A stretch of 64,000 nt of DNA from Daldinia sp. FL1419 (GCA_025201765.1 MU623383.1:186001-250000), one strand, 5' to 3'; positions 50,077 through 61,863 are shown, counted from the stretch's first letter. The notes: generated by a model from the sequence alone, not told the origin. Translations and numbers: made by a program.

Positions 50077-50751
50077 GACTCGGTTTTCCATCGTCTGGTA
50101 AAGCTTGTCGTCCTGACCACGAACTTTTTCATACGCAACAAGGGCAAACGTCTTCTACGTGCCGAGTACCTGCCTCCTCTAATAGACATAGTACCTAATA
50201 CAACTGATATATCTCGTCTTGCGGTCAGTGCTTGTTGCCCGATCAGTGCTCTTCAGTGTCCACACCTTACCTAGAAACCCTAAAGCGCAGGAGTTGCCTA
50301 GCAGCAACTTCACCCACGATAGTCAAAAAGGTTTTATTTTATTTCGACAGGTGCTAATTATTTCTTTCCTCCTTGTCCTTTTCATGCACAGTCCCTACTA
50401 AATGCTTAGTTCTCCCCTGGGGGCTTACCCACGCATACATCTCTTTCCACGCACTGAACTCCCCACGGTTCATTCCCATAGTTTCCCTACCACCTTTACC
50501 CTTCCTCGAGTTTGCACTTTTTTCAAAACACAATAAATCCCCAAACACGTTTTGCCTGCAAACCTAACATTTTCTCAATCAAGTCATCCTTCTTGCATGC
50601 TTTCATCAGCGTACTACAAGCAGGTAACTCCTAACATTATTCTCACAACATCTATCATCTCGACGACATTTCCCTAACTGAACTTGACGCTATTCATCTC
50701 AAGACAAGCATAACAGTTCGTGTATTGTCACTAACCTTACGCATCTTCATC

Positions 50752-53239
50752 ATGCCTCCCGTTAGGCACCAAGCAAAGGCTGTTAATCAAAGGGCTAACC
50801 CTATCGATTTGCAACCAAGGCCCAGAATGGCTTCTCGTAAGTAACGCTCTTTTTTTATACCAATCCATCCCATTTCATACCATCACGCCTGTTATTATTA
50901 TCATATTTTGAAATTGTTTGTTTTGTATATCCTGCGCCTTTATAAAATCCTCTCTTGCGCAGCTATATATCGCCCCCCCTTCCCTATTTTCATATCACGT
51001 GCCCTCTATACTCTTCACTATACGCTTTACCCTTGGCGTATATAAATCGACACCAGTACTAACTTGAGAAGAACGAGCCAAATCAGGATGGCCCTTGGGA
51101 CGCGTGCCCATGGAAGTGTTTGAGATGATAGCGGGATACCTACCCACTCGAGCTGATCTCAAGGCTCTGCGCCTTACCAACCGAGAATCCAGCGAAAAGC
51201 TATTCTGTTTCTTTTTCAAGAACGTCGTAATTCGTACGAATTCTAATCTCAAAGCCTCGCTGAATACTTGTCGGCTCAACAATGGCGGTACGCCTCCGGA
51301 CGACATCATAGGCCACCTAGTAGACCCGGCTTCGTTTGATGGTATTGCGCGATGTGTTCAACGCTTTGGAATCACTCTTGATTTCTTCGAGAATGAACTA
51401 GCGTCTCCTGAGACCGACTACTTCCAGGAAACTATCGAGATCAAACCTTGGGGTGCGTATAAATGGCCCCTGCCACTGGGCTCCTACGAATTTGGGTCGC
51501 GATTGCAGCAGATTACCCGCGCGTTGTATAATGCTAAGGGTGTCATGCACCTAATGGCCAACGCCAAGAATCTGAAGGAACTCGCATTATCGTGCGAGGG
51601 TGGAATGGGCTATCTTCATGGTCCTGATGCCAACCCCTTGCAACTGCCCGGTCCGCCGGCGTTGTTCGGTCATAAAGACGTGGCCCAGAAGAGCGAAGAC
51701 GAGTCGTACGATGTCCTCGCAAACAAATTCCGCAAGCCGTACAAGATAGAAATGCTTGAGAAGCACCTCGCGGCTCGAGGGTTATCCGAGGCTGAGATCG
51801 GTGACGCGCTAGAGCAGGCGCGACTATTTGAGCAGTCCGCCTCGCACGATTTCGCCCCTGAGGCACGAACACGAACTACTCTTCCCGCGAGCCGTCACGG
51901 CGACGTCGAAATTACACAGCCTGACTGGTTGTGGCCGCTCCCTGAGTACTGCCGACTCCAACCGGATAGGCTTACAAAAACTCAAGTCAGATACCTCGCC
52001 CAGCACATCATAGCGGAAGAGGCTTTACTCCACATGTTCACGGGCTTGGTGTTGAACCGCGGCACTTCTTACACCAAACTTACCAAACTGGCTCTCGCGA
52101 GTATTCCCAGCGGTCGCATCCATTTCATGTGCCGCGATGACTTTTGGCAGGCCCTGCCTAAGCTTGAGGAGGTCTCTCTGGGCGTCATGCCCGACTGGAG
52201 AGCTTTAATCGGAAATGACCCCTTTACCATGGAAGTGAAACAGGTGCATCCCACAGACGCGTGCGCCAAAGTCTTCACGTTGTTTAACGACTATATTCGT
52301 CGCCTTCCTGGAATCAAGAAACTTCATTTCGAATGGCTCTGCGGTGGAGAGTACGCGGCCGGACGGCTGCAACGGAATCGTTATATACTCCCGGCTCCGT
52401 TTTTGAAGAAACATCGACTCATCACCTATTCAGGCGAGGAGAATATTCTCATTCTTCCTCACATCACCGAGTTGTCTCTGAAGAACTGCTGGTTTACTCC
52501 CAACGTGTTCTTCCGCGTCATGGAAATCATGTCAGGAAAACACTGTCTGAAGTCGCTCTTGCTAGATAGCGTCTCCCTGACTGGTCCGCCCATCTTTCGC
52601 GGGACTATGGAGGACATCGACGAGGGGTTTGTTCCTTGGCCCGAGGACGCTGTCGTCGGTTGCGACGAGCCGGGTCTCATCGAAGTACCCCAGCATTTTT
52701 CCTGGAGCCATATCATCGACATGCTCACGCCGAGCGAAGCCATTATCGAACGCTGGTACGCAGAAGTCCACCCCGATAGACCCAAACTGCTCGTTAAAAA
52801 GCAGCTCACTCTGCGCAAGCTCTCCTTCAAGTCTTGCGGGTATGTTATGCTATACGACAACCGATTTGTTTCGCATCGACGATTCCTGCGTGCTGATCTT
52901 CCGGACCACATCGAGCGCGCTATGCGTGTGGCAGAAGGACATCGTAGTGTCGCGATGGAGCCTTACCAGGACGCTATGCATTTCAGCGTCGACCGACATC
53001 TAGCTACCATTACTCACCGCATGGATCCGCGCGAAGAGCACTGTCTGGCCGTAGTCTACGGCTTCCGCACCCGATGGAACCGTACCCACGACATACGAGC
53101 GTTTTCCGCCGCGAAGAGAGACCACGTCGCAGCTCCGGGATTCGGTCGCTTTACCGGTACTATCGAAGTCGAATCCGATGACGACGACGGTACTCCGAAT
53201 GACGAGATGGAGGTCGACAACGACGACCATCAATCCTAG
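50752..53239 (+). CDS. F-box protein (SCF-type substrate adaptor), possibly C-terminally truncated
   Basis: Exon 1 is 50752-50836 and exon 2 is 51087-53239; the 250-bp intron has GTAAGT and TCAG ends. Splicing converts an otherwise ATG-less frame into MASRWPLGRVPMEVFEMIAG, exactly where an F-box should begin, giving 745 residues. The F-box covers about residues 31-75 (PMEVFEMIAGYLPTRADLKALRLTNRE). The rest resembles the leucine-rich, loosely repeated body of fungal F-box proteins (for example KLEEVSLGVMPDW, HITELSLKNCWF, LRKLSFKSCGYV). F-box proteins bind Skp1 and bring targets to the SCF ubiquitin ligase; the target here is unknown. After an acidic segment the frame meets TAG, but it continues open for 57 further protein-like codons to a TAA at 53411. 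An unspliced ATG at 51088 is out of frame and is not the start. Confidence 0.9.
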
Positions 53240-53413
53240 GGGGAAGATGATGTCGAAGAGACTGGAATTATCTGGGATTGCGGTACGGAAGAGTTTGATC
53301 AAGACTACGAGGGCCTGGATCAGGCTGGTCTCGACGACGGACTCAGACGCCTCGAAGAATACATGGGATTTAATCTAGCGAAGTCTAGTCCCGATGCCAC
53401 CCGAGGCGATTAA
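53240..53413 (+). other. In-frame continuation of the F-box reading frame beyond TAG
   Basis: Directly after the TAG (53237-53239) the same frame reads 57 sense codons and then TAA. The stretch is acidic and well patterned (GIIWDCGTEEFDQDYEG, then LDDGLRRLEEYMGFNLA), unlike random downstream sequence. It may be a lost C-terminus after a nonsense mutation, a sequencing error, or a readthrough extension. No intron with good sites removes the TAG in frame. Confidence 0.7.
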
Positions 53414-54959
53414 ACTGTCCAACAACCTAAGAAGTACTCGGTGATTATTCGAAACTACATACATATATGTCTACCTAGGCATACGAGTCTATGGGGGCTC
53501 TATCTGGTCGGCGCCTTAGTCTGATACGCCTCGGCCACAGCATGCCTTTTCACTTGTAACCCTCAAGACTTTCAGTTTTATTTGGTTTATTTCCTATGTC
53601 GTTTTCTTTCTCACGCAACTAGTCATATTCGCCTTTAAACACCAAACGACACACAGCACCAGGCGTCCAGACATTGCGGTGACTTCTACTACACGACCAC
53701 TCTCGGTCTTGTCTAATTATACCACCTATGCACCCCCAGAACCGTCGGCAACCGACGACGAATGCCTTTGAAGGCTATCAAGCACGAGGAAAGGCGTTGA
53801 ATTTTATACCTGCGCAAGCAGATGGCAGAGTTGGAAGGCTTGATTTCGGCATTTGCACTTGAATCGTCGCCCTGACGAAAAGGAGGCGAGCATTTACGGG
53901 TTGATTCGGAAACCCATGAAAACACTTGAAAGATAACTGATGGCCCCTAAGACGACCGCCAGTACCTAATGTACTCTCTTCACAAGAGATCAGTAACGCG
54001 CTTGCGTTGTTATGTTTATTTCTTCCCCTACGAACTCGTTTCGAGTGCCTCCCTAGAGGCGATCTGATGCAGCATTTGCGAATATCCCGTTCTAGGAGAC
54101 GAGAGGACGGAGGACTGCATTATACAGGGTTGAATAATTGTGCTGTATTAGCTTTGTATGTATGTTGCTTACGACTCTTCTCGCTTTAGAGATAAGACTC
54201 GAATTTGCCTTTTGTTGTATTGTGTTGCGCTGCGTCGCATTAATAGTTCTTCCCGTCTCTGGGCACTACTTACTACGTAGGCCCCTGCTGAGATACATAG
54301 CTCATAGAACAATAACAATCGATTCTATTCATATACACCTAGCTTTCCCTAGTAGGACGAGGTGATATTAATTTGGAATTCGAGTGATGATGTAGTTCTA
54401 CGAGCACCCAAGTCGGTGAGGTTAGAAACCTTGCCAGATCCACGTTTCCTGCTAAATAAAGGCACGTACGGCATTGGGTTTCTACATCTATGGCTCGTAG
54501 TATACGACTTGTTCTTAAGCCTCTATGTGCTAGTTTAATGGCAGTATTAGGAGGCCTTGAGTCTCGACCTAAACCATAACTTGTACTATCGTCACTCGAG
54601 AGGTTTGTTGGTAGTCTAGTTTACTGAAGGAGCAAACGGTTACGAAATGGGTTACGATTGAGAGCACGCAAGGATATACGAGGAATAATACACTAGTTGA
54701 TATGCTAGTCACAGTAACAGAGGTAAAGGCTTAAAGGATGATCGTTCAGAAACTTTTTTGCGCGTTATTTTGGGGGAATATCCACGAAGATTTTGATTTC
54801 GCGGAGTTGCATGCCAGAGAATACCTAGACCCATGCTGTACGATAACCGCCTTGACACCTGGAGTTTGAAAGCAACTTTAACCCCGAACCTGAATCTCCA
54901 TTAATCGTCACACCCCCTCTACCCTCATCGCCTCGTCCCCTTCATCTATTTTGGGGAAT
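53414..54959. other. Intergenic region between the F-box gene and the L17 gene
   Basis: Convergent 3' flanks. I see no natural reading frame, RNA gene or strong repeat. Confidence 0.55.
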
Positions 54960-55915
54960 CTATGCGGCGGTGATGGCCTTGCGGATACGGGCACCGCGTT
55001 GTCTCGAGCTCAAGTGAGCCGGCTCACGGCCGACAACAGCCTCGGACTTCTGCACAACCTCCTCGCCTTCGGTTAGGATGAGCTCGATGTGGCACGGGTT
55101 CGACATGTAAGGGTTGATCTATGACGACACATTAGCACAACTACTTATACGTACACTTCTCCCCTAGCCTAAGTAGGCCTGATAGCCAGAAGAAATAATA
55201 TGACGGGGGCACATACACGACCGTGAGCTCTGTAAGTTCGTCTTCGCTGCTTGGGGGCCTGGTTGACCTGGATGTGCTTGACGATCAAGTTGCTGGTGTC
55301 GAGGCCTTTGGCATCGGCGTTGGACTCAGCGTTCCTGAGGAGACCGAGGAGGAACTCGGCAGACTTTACGGGCCATCGAGCCTTGGAGACACCGAACTGC
55401 TTGCCTGTTTGAAGCAACCATGTTAGCCTATTTGATAATCGCCACGACCGTAACCGTATAGTCAATATCATCGACTCTTCTCTATTCGCCCCACCAACAC
55501 TCTCAAAATTCGTACCTTGGGCGGTTCGGCCAGTGCTGCCAGCGTATCGTCGCATGGGGACAGCCTCAGTCTTCTCCTTGACGTTCTCGAGGAACTTGAC
55601 AGCGCGGGTCAACTTCCAGCCGTTGATAGCCTGGGCGGTCTCCCGGGTGTTCTTGAAGGAAACTCGGAGGTAGGCGCCGCGGGCGCGGGCCGACTTTGCG
55701 GAGTCAATCTCGGTGGCAGCGTATCGAACCTATGCGAGGACATGACCATTAGCTACCCAATTCCCTTGCTCGTGGTGTTTTTTTATGATTGTTTTTGCAT
55801 CGCGATAAGTCGTCGACGGTGCGCATTCAAGTCGTATTTAAAAACTTGAAATTACGTCTGCCGTAAAAACGAATATGCCTTCGATTCACTCGTGCGGGGT
55901 TATAAAACGTACCAT
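54960..55915 (-). CDS. rpl17: 60S ribosomal protein L17 (uL22 family)
   Basis: Minus-strand exons are 55915-55913 (just the ATG), 55729-55516, 55404-55217 and 55118-54960, giving 187 residues, the usual eukaryotic L17 length. All introns are GT-AG with GTACGT, GTACGA and GTATGT donors. The product starts MVRYAATEIDSAKSARARG and contains the family core WKLTRAVKFLENVKEK, VPMRRYAGSTGRTAQGKQFG, WPVKSAEFLLGLLRNAES and [20 protein letters not shown]. It ends in a basic tail (SSRQRGARIRKAITAA). uL22 proteins bind 23S/25S-type rRNA and line the polypeptide exit tunnel. The first exon holds only the start codon, so the 183-bp intron 1 separates it from the rest. The gene is divergent from fibrillarin, which fits shared control of ribosome production. 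Confidence 0.96.
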
Positions 55916-56432
55916 CTTGGCTGCTGTGTGGTGTTGAGTTGGGAGATGGACTCGATGTCGTTTGTTGAATTGAAGATTTTCGCGAGGGTCAAAGTTCGGG
56001 GAAGTTCAAATTGTGGAAATTGAATTGTGCCCTCGCTTACTGCCCTGAAGCGGTACGTACTCTTTTTTTTCTCTTGATATGACTAAGCTTAACTGCTTAA
56101 CTAAATGGAAGTACTTAGTCTCACTTGGTCAATGCGCATCGTCTTTTATCGATAACAAAACTTCTATCGTGAACTTTTACGGTAAATATTCGGCTTTATT
56201 GATTGGAGCTCGGGCCAAGTAAACTCCCAATTGAACTCTATCAGTGGTACCTTTAGCTCCAAAATTTTTTTTTTCTTCTGAAGCTCGAAGGAAATTTCAC
56301 GGGAGCTTGGAGTTAACATCAACTTTTTCCTCCAATTGTCTCCGCGAAACTCAAAACGCGACAAACGACGCGATAATCCCTATCGCGAACATCGCAAGAA
56401 TATTCAACCTCCAATCTCTTTATTTCTAAAAA
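55916..56432. promoter_or_regulatory. Shared upstream region of L17 and fibrillarin
   Basis: 517 bp lie between the two start codons of the divergent genes. It has T-rich tracts (about 56060-56072 and 56263-56277) and ATCGATAA-like sequence near 56148-56154. Joint control of these two ribosome-production genes is likely but inferred from arrangement. No single motif is assigned. Confidence 0.6.
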
Positions 56433-57576
56433 ATGGGCTTCACTCCCCGAGGTAGAGGAGGCGGTGGCCGCGGTGGTGGCGGCCGAGGTGGTTTCGGTGA
56501 TCGAGGTGGACGAGGAGGCTTTGGCGGCCGTGGGGGTGGTCGAGGTAAGTCTAGAGATATATATGGGCTTCGTATATTCCGAAGAGTCGATGATTAATAA
56601 TTTCCCTCTACAGGCGGTGGCCGAGGCGGTTTCGGTGACCGAGGCGGACGTGGTGGTGGTCGCGGCGCCCCAAGAGGACGAGGTGCTCCTCGCGGTGGTG
56701 GACGTGGAGGTGCGCGAGGCGGCGCAGGCGGCGCCAAGGTCGTCGTTGTAAGTTGAATACCTCATTAAGAGCCGATTCGGAAACATCGTATTGACCCTAT
56801 GTTAGGAACCCCACCGTCACGAAGGTGTTTTCGTCTCGCGGGGCAAGGAAGATCACTTGCTCACCCGAAGCATTGCCCCTGGTATCGAGGTCTATGGCGA
56901 GAAGAGAGTTTCCGTCGATAGTACTACCAAGGCCGAGGATGGTACACCTATCACCACTAAGGTCGAGTACAGAATCTGGAATCCTTTCCGAAGCAAGTTG
57001 GCTGCCGGTATTATCGGTGGCATCGACAACATTTACATGAAGCCTGGCTCCAAGGTTCTGTACTTAGGTGCTGCCTCCGGTACTTCAGTTTCTCACGTCG
57101 CCGATATTGTCGGCCCTACTGGAAATGTCTATGCCGTTGAATTCTCCCACCGATCTGGCCGAGACTTGGTCAACATGGCCCAGAACCGAACCAACGTCAT
57201 CCCCATTGTTGAGGATGCCCGACACCCCATGAAGTACCGCATGCTGGTACCGATGGTTGACTGCATCTTCGCTGATGTTGCTCAACCTGACCAGGCCCGT
57301 ATTGTTGCCCTGAACGCACACATGTTCCTGAAAGTTGGCGGTGGTGTAGTTATCTCTATTAAGGCGAACTGCATTGACAGCACAGCTGCTCCCGAAGCAG
57401 TCTTCGCACAGGAAGTACAGAAGCTGAGAGCAGAGCGTATTAAGCCCCAGGAGCAACTTACACTAGGTATGGCTTATTTCCCTATACTTGAAGCTACTTA
57501 ATACTAACTATCGTAACTAGAACCCTATGAACGAGATCACTGTATCGTGATTGGACAGTACCAAGAGGCGAAATAA
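56433..57576 (+). CDS. nop1: Fibrillarin, rRNA 2'-O-methyltransferase of box C/D snoRNPs
   Basis: Exons are 56433-56544, 56614-56747, 56806-57466 and 57521-57576, giving 320 residues. Introns are GT-AG and the last contains TACTAAC. Residues 1-82 form a Gly/Arg-rich GAR domain (RGGGGRGG, then FGDRGGRGG). The methyltransferase domain follows from EPHRHEGVF, with the SAM-binding motif KVLYLGAASGTSVSHVADIVG and then VYAVEFSHRSGRDL. Later blocks are VDCIFADVAQPDQ and GGGVVISIKANCID. It ends in EPYERDHCIVIGQYQEAK, encoded by exon 4, as in fibrillarins. In the nucleolus it uses SAM to methylate rRNA guided by C/D snoRNAs and is needed for early pre-rRNA processing. The intron in exon 1 lies inside the GAR repeats. 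Confidence 0.97.
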
Positions 57577-58190
57577 AAGGCACCTTATAGGCTAAGACGA
57601 AAGCAACCTATTTTGTGTTATATTACGGTCTTGATGTAACGATCATAATCCACGTGGTTCGTGGGATGGAGTTATTCCCATCAGGCAACGGCGACTAGGC
57701 GTTCGGAGGGTGGGTTTATTGCTATTTTATCTGTGCATAAGTTTCCATAGGGAAAAGTCTATCTGGTCAATACCATGCAAAGCAGTTCGATCCGCGCGTT
57801 TGCCTATTCGCCTTGTTGGTATAGGGCATACTCTTGTTGCTATGGCATATTCGTTTTGTTGTCATATACCTAGGAGATAGTATTCTCGCTTTGGTTTACT
57901 ATTTCAGGTTAGCATGTCAAAAGCTAGTAGTTCTACTCTTCCACTGAATGTTTCATGAAGTATACGATTATAGTTACTTTTCCTCACCCCACATCGCATT
58001 GCGCCATCCCCCCGAGTTGGCTTAGCTCTACGGCTTTCAACATCCAGTCGAGCTAAATGCCAGTGAATACTAATTAGTATTTTGTCCCGGAGACTAGTAT
58101 AAACATCCGTACCACTAGCTCTACTAGGGTTCACGTTCGGATACCCCTGACTACCTAGCGGTATATCAGGAGATTTACATGTGCGCCTAA
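57577..58190. other. Intergenic region, no gene seen
   Basis: Convergent 3' flanks of fibrillarin and the Arg/Asn-rich gene. No natural-looking reading frame. Confidence 0.55.
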
Positions 58191-59207
58191 TCAGTAATAT
58201 TCAACCTCCCCAAGTCCACCCTGACCCCTTATCGTCCACGAGTCTAAAGGCGCGTTAAGGTTGGAATCTAGTATAGGACCCGGCATTGATCCGGAGTCTA
58301 GCATTGGTGAAGGCCCGCCACCATCATCCCTGGAAAGGGCAACCCCAAGACTATTATCGCGTATCCCATCACGGGGAGAGATTTCCTGAGACGCCACAGC
58401 CCCGCTATCTTGCGGCGGCATCGGAGAGGTCATTTGTTCGAGATCTCCTACTAGTGGTGGCGGGTATGGCGGCCAAGACCAAGGGCCAGGCTTCGGTATC
58501 TGGTGGAGCTGCTGCTGCTGAACCTCGACACTCGAAGGTGGGATATCACCGGGGGGAGTGGGCGGAGTAGGCGGCATAGTGTTATCTAACAGCAAGACGC
58601 GTATCACAGGCTCCGGCTTCCAGTCCATCTCATCCGCGGTATCGAACCCAACGTTCGCCTCCTCGGCCCACGAAGCGAAATTCTCCTGGTACTGGCGTAG
58701 AGCACGTACAGTCCAGTCCCGAAAACGTAGGTTTGCGCGGCGTACAGAGCTGCAGTCATTGCACGAGCGGATGTTTCTAGTCTTGTGAACGCCGCTGTGC
58801 GTGTGTCGCGGGGTTAGGAAGGGGTTGATACTAATCGTGTCGTTGGACTCGGTGTCCGTGTCGCTCACTCTTGGTGCTCCACGGTTATTACGGCGGTTGC
58901 GCGCGTTACCGTCGGAGTTGGTATTGCGCCCTCGGGTGTTCTGAGGGTGATGGTTGCGTTGGCTTTGCGAGGATGAAGAGCGATTATTATTCCTATTATT
59001 GCCTCGGTATGGCGATCGGCTTCTACCACGCGTCGGGTTATGGTTATTCTGACTTCTTCTATTCAGCGCACGGCGGCTCTCTATATGTGGTGAGTCAACG
59101 CCGCCCATGGAGCAATCATCGCCAAAGCTCACACTGCGCGGGCCTCGCCTGTTGTTAACGCGGGTCGTCGAACCCTGGAACCTACCACCTCCCCTTCTCC
59201 TTCCCAT
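58191..59207 (-). CDS. Arg/Asn-rich uncharacterised protein
   Basis: A minus-strand single-exon frame of 338 residues starting with ATG (MGRRRGGGRFQG). The N-terminal 115 residues are rich in Arg, Asn, Ser and Gly with RS and RGR motifs, suggesting RNA binding, but without a classic domain. The middle (about 140-190) looks ordered: NIRSCNDCSSVRRANLRFRDWTVRALRQYQ, including a CxxC pair, then WAEEANVGFDTADEMDW. The C-terminal part is Pro/Gly-rich. No function is assigned. A different minus-strand frame upstream (59129-59488) overlaps its 5' end and is treated with the decayed gene that follows. Confidence 0.72.
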   Translation of the reverse strand: MGRRRGGGRFQGSTTRVNNRRGPRSVSFGDDCSMGGVDSPHIESRRALNRRSQNNHNPTRGRSRSPYRGNNRNNNRSSSSQSQRNHHPQNTRGRNTNSDGNARNRRNNRGAPRVSDTDTESNDTISINPFLTPRHTHSGVHKTRNIRSCNDCSSVRRANLRFRDWTVRALRQYQENFASWAEEANVGFDTADEMDWKPEPVIRVLLLDNTMPPTPPTPPGDIPPSSVEVQQQQLHQIPKPGPWSWPPYPPPLVGDLEQMTSPMPPQDSGAVASQEISPRDGIRDNSLGVALSRDDGGGPSPMLDSGSMPGPILDSNLNAPLDSWTIRGQGGLGEVEYY

Positions 59208-60883
59208 GATTGATGCACTACTCCCTCTCTAGGATGCCTCTTCAAGTTATCTTGTTCTTGATATGATTGGTTCTTCTTTTCTAAGCCTGTATAAGTTCCA
59301 CCAACAAGCGAATTCCATAAGGTCACTAGGGAGACTTCAGCAAACATATTGATATCATAATTCCCTTGACTACCAAGGGGGGCCTGGCAGTCCTTAAAGG
59401 GAACTCCTTCCATCTCAGTAATTCTCTGATTGATATCTCCTGAAAGGGTAGAATTCGACAACATAGGCCTTATCAAGTCAGCAGGCAAGTTCTAGAAAAT
59501 AAAGGAAAAGGTTTCCCTAAAAAGAAAATATGACGATGTTCTCCGTAGGCTACGAAGATCATCCGCTGAAGTTTAACAACGTAGAGGCCATGAGATCTAG
59601 AAGTTTTCCATAGCAAGGGCATTTGAGTCGTTTTATTTAACCTACTAACACAAAGAAGCCCCCAGACACCACGGGAGAACTTGTCATGACCCATGCAGCA
59701 CTTCTCAAGACTCACCTAATAAACAATGGCAAATGTTAAGGCCTAGAAAGTCATAGTTGAATAACGAATAATGCCTGACACCTGTATCGGTTGCTGAATA
59801 CTGTTTATCTTTATAATTTCGGTCGAACTTCAGCTACCAAACCTAGTTTCAACACTAACAGACTTGATTAGATCGAAAGGAGTGTTGCTTGTCCTTGGAT
59901 GAGGCATTGCTTACCTGTCGCTTTTCCTTTCCTTACTTTTTGTTTAAAGGCCTAGGAAACCGAATTTTGACCAGCGTCAGAATCATTAGGGTAGTTATAA
60001 TACTCTCATCCCCTATAATGAGGGTGCCCCTAGAGTCCTGTCAAGTCCTATTAGGAAATTATAGTCGCGCTCGGTCTCCATCTTGCCATCACGGAAATAT
60101 CGATCATGGTTTACAAAGCCATGCTTGGTAGTGGCATAGAGTCCATCGCCAGCTTAAATGTACGCGCGCACGTTGTAACCTGCCTTCATTATACTATACC
60201 AAAACCTCAGCAAGAGTCTGGGTATGAAGCTCGACACAGCCTTGAAGATGTGATTGGCCGTGCATCGGGGTTTCGAGATGGTACACGCGGCAGTTCTCGG
60301 ACTTGTCAGCTTGCTAATCACGGAAATTTACAAAGACGATGACGTCGAATTATGCAGTGTTCTATACGGCCCTATGTGTTCTCGTGATGGGAGTGAAAGG
60401 GTTTCGCATGCGCTTTGACATATAAAAGAGACCTAACTGCTTGGCGGCTAGACGATGAGACATTTGAATACTTGCCCCGGATCACAAACCCTTAACCTAG
60501 GCCGTCTAAAAGAAGGGCCACAAACGCCGGGAATCATTTAACGCTAAAGAAACATGGGTTCTTGACGCTAGACGAGGGGTTTGCCGGGGATAATGTTGAG
60601 ACAATCCAATAGTCTTGTGGATGTCTGCTATGGCCCATGGTACATAGGTCATTAAGGCAAAGAATATAGACACCGAGGTAAGGTTTTGAGTATAGCTGGA
60701 TTCCTTGCCCAATAGGAATTGAGTAGATATCGGATAGATACCTTTGGTTATGCGATAGTTAGTTCCAGTTACATATTCTCTAATAAACGCGAGGAATGTT
60801 AGGTAGTTCCAAGAGGCAATATAAACAGCTTCCGAGGAATGATCTCGGCCGGCATACGCTGGATGATTCTCAGAGTCCGACAT
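59130..60883 (-). pseudogene. Decayed or heavily spliced gene, possible membrane protein
   Basis: Several minus-strand blocks read like one protein but cannot be joined without stops. They are an N-terminal block at 60883-60506 starting MSDSENHPAYAGRDHSSEAV, with hydrophobic segments (WNYLTFLAFIREY, then SVSIFFALMTYVPWAIADIHK); a block at about 60325-60020 with an in-frame TAA (FWYSIMKAGYNVRAYI, stop, AGDGLYATTKHGFVNHD); a block at 59712-59473; and a last block at 59503-59208 (STLSGDINQRITEMEGV, then FAEVSLVTLWNSLVGG) preceded by a TCTAG acceptor-like site. An intact gene with wrongly guessed introns is possible. I do not recognise the family. Confidence 0.33.
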
Positions 60884-61863
60884 GGAGAATGGTCAGGATT
60901 ACCCGATACTGCGAACCTATCGCTGCCCAACCCCTAAGGGTTAACCTGAAAAGTGGGCGAGGGCAGAAAGACGCCGAGCCAGTTATGAGGTTCGAAGCCG
61001 GGCGGCTCACATTAGACACTGTATATCTACCTTATAATGGATTCAATACTATCCCTGTAAGCCAATCGTATAGTTCTCGCTTCAAGATGCTAAGGGATCT
61101 CCGGTTGATGAGGCGGCATGAACCGGACAGATGCTCGAACCAGGAGGAGGTCCTTGACGTAGAGCCTAGCGTGAACTACTATGCAGGTGTTCAATCGAAA
61201 TAATTGGTACGCCTAGGCAGGTAGTGTCTGGCAAGCTTCAGTAGTATAGTATAACTGTCGTAGTCATTATCGCCGACCGGTCATCTACTTCGAGCAAGGA
61301 AAGGAAGTCATCGATCTTTGACTTTGACTTTGACTTTGACAATTGTGATTCTTTTGGTGCCTACCTTAACCAGGCCACTGTATTTTCGTAACGGAATAGT
61401 TCCGTTTACGATGTTAATTGTTGATATGAACCGACCCTCTCAATGATAAATTGGAGGCTCGTGTTAGCACCTAAGGACTTAGGAATAATAGCATGGTACT
61501 ATTATTGCATTATGAGATGGGTATATTAGTAAAATTATATGAAGTGTGTACCTAGTTGCTGATATACTTTAGCCCGATGTAGTCAACTGTGCCACAATTC
61601 TTTGCGGCTACTAACTGTGCCGTTATGCTATCGTAGGAGAGGCATCCGTATAGGACGCTGGCGTCGTTGGAACTTGGCTAACGAGTCTTCGTAGGAAGAT
61701 ACGATATATATATAAATGCTATATGCGTGGAAATATATAGGCCCAAGCTCTTTCGGATGCATAAGCAAGCAGAATGGTGAGAGTAGATCACCACGTGGGA
61801 GTTGCGAAATCGTGGTTGCCTTCATTCAAAATACATAAGGGGGGAGATCTTTGTAGAGGATTG
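60884..61863. other. Non-coding stretch with small repeats before the AT-rich block
   Basis: A plus-strand frame of 135 codons (60796-61203) overlaps the N-terminal block of the decayed gene and is probably its shadow. No other gene is seen. Confidence 0.45.
61317..61340. repeat. (TTTGAC)4 hexanucleotide repeat
   Basis: Four perfect TTTGAC units in non-coding sequence. Confidence 0.92.

Larger units (their letters stand above)
46063..50751. other. Intergenic region, no intact gene seen
   Basis: Nearly 4.7 kb without a supportable gene. A minus-strand frame of about 65 codons at 47277-47474 ends with a natural-looking segment (KQDWRIIWACESYGG) but has no credible partner exons. The 48.0-48.7 kb area has several overlapping open frames on both strands from a repetitive GC-rich stretch. 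A tandem repeat lies at 49.87-50.08 kb, and the last 400 bp are pyrimidine-rich, as expected upstream of the F-box gene. Confidence 0.5.

Noticed and set aside
51088..51121. ATG at 51088 as the F-box protein start
   Set aside because: It is in another frame and ends after 11 codons; the spliced start at 50752 restores the F-box.
53166..53239. An intron ending at CCTAG that would remove the F-box stop codon
   Set aside because: The only donor giving a plausible length (GTACTC) leaves the wrong phase and produces a stop a few codons later.
56319..56786. Minus-strand 155-codon Thr/Ser/Ala-rich frame
   Set aside because: It is the complement of the fibrillarin Gly/Arg repeats.
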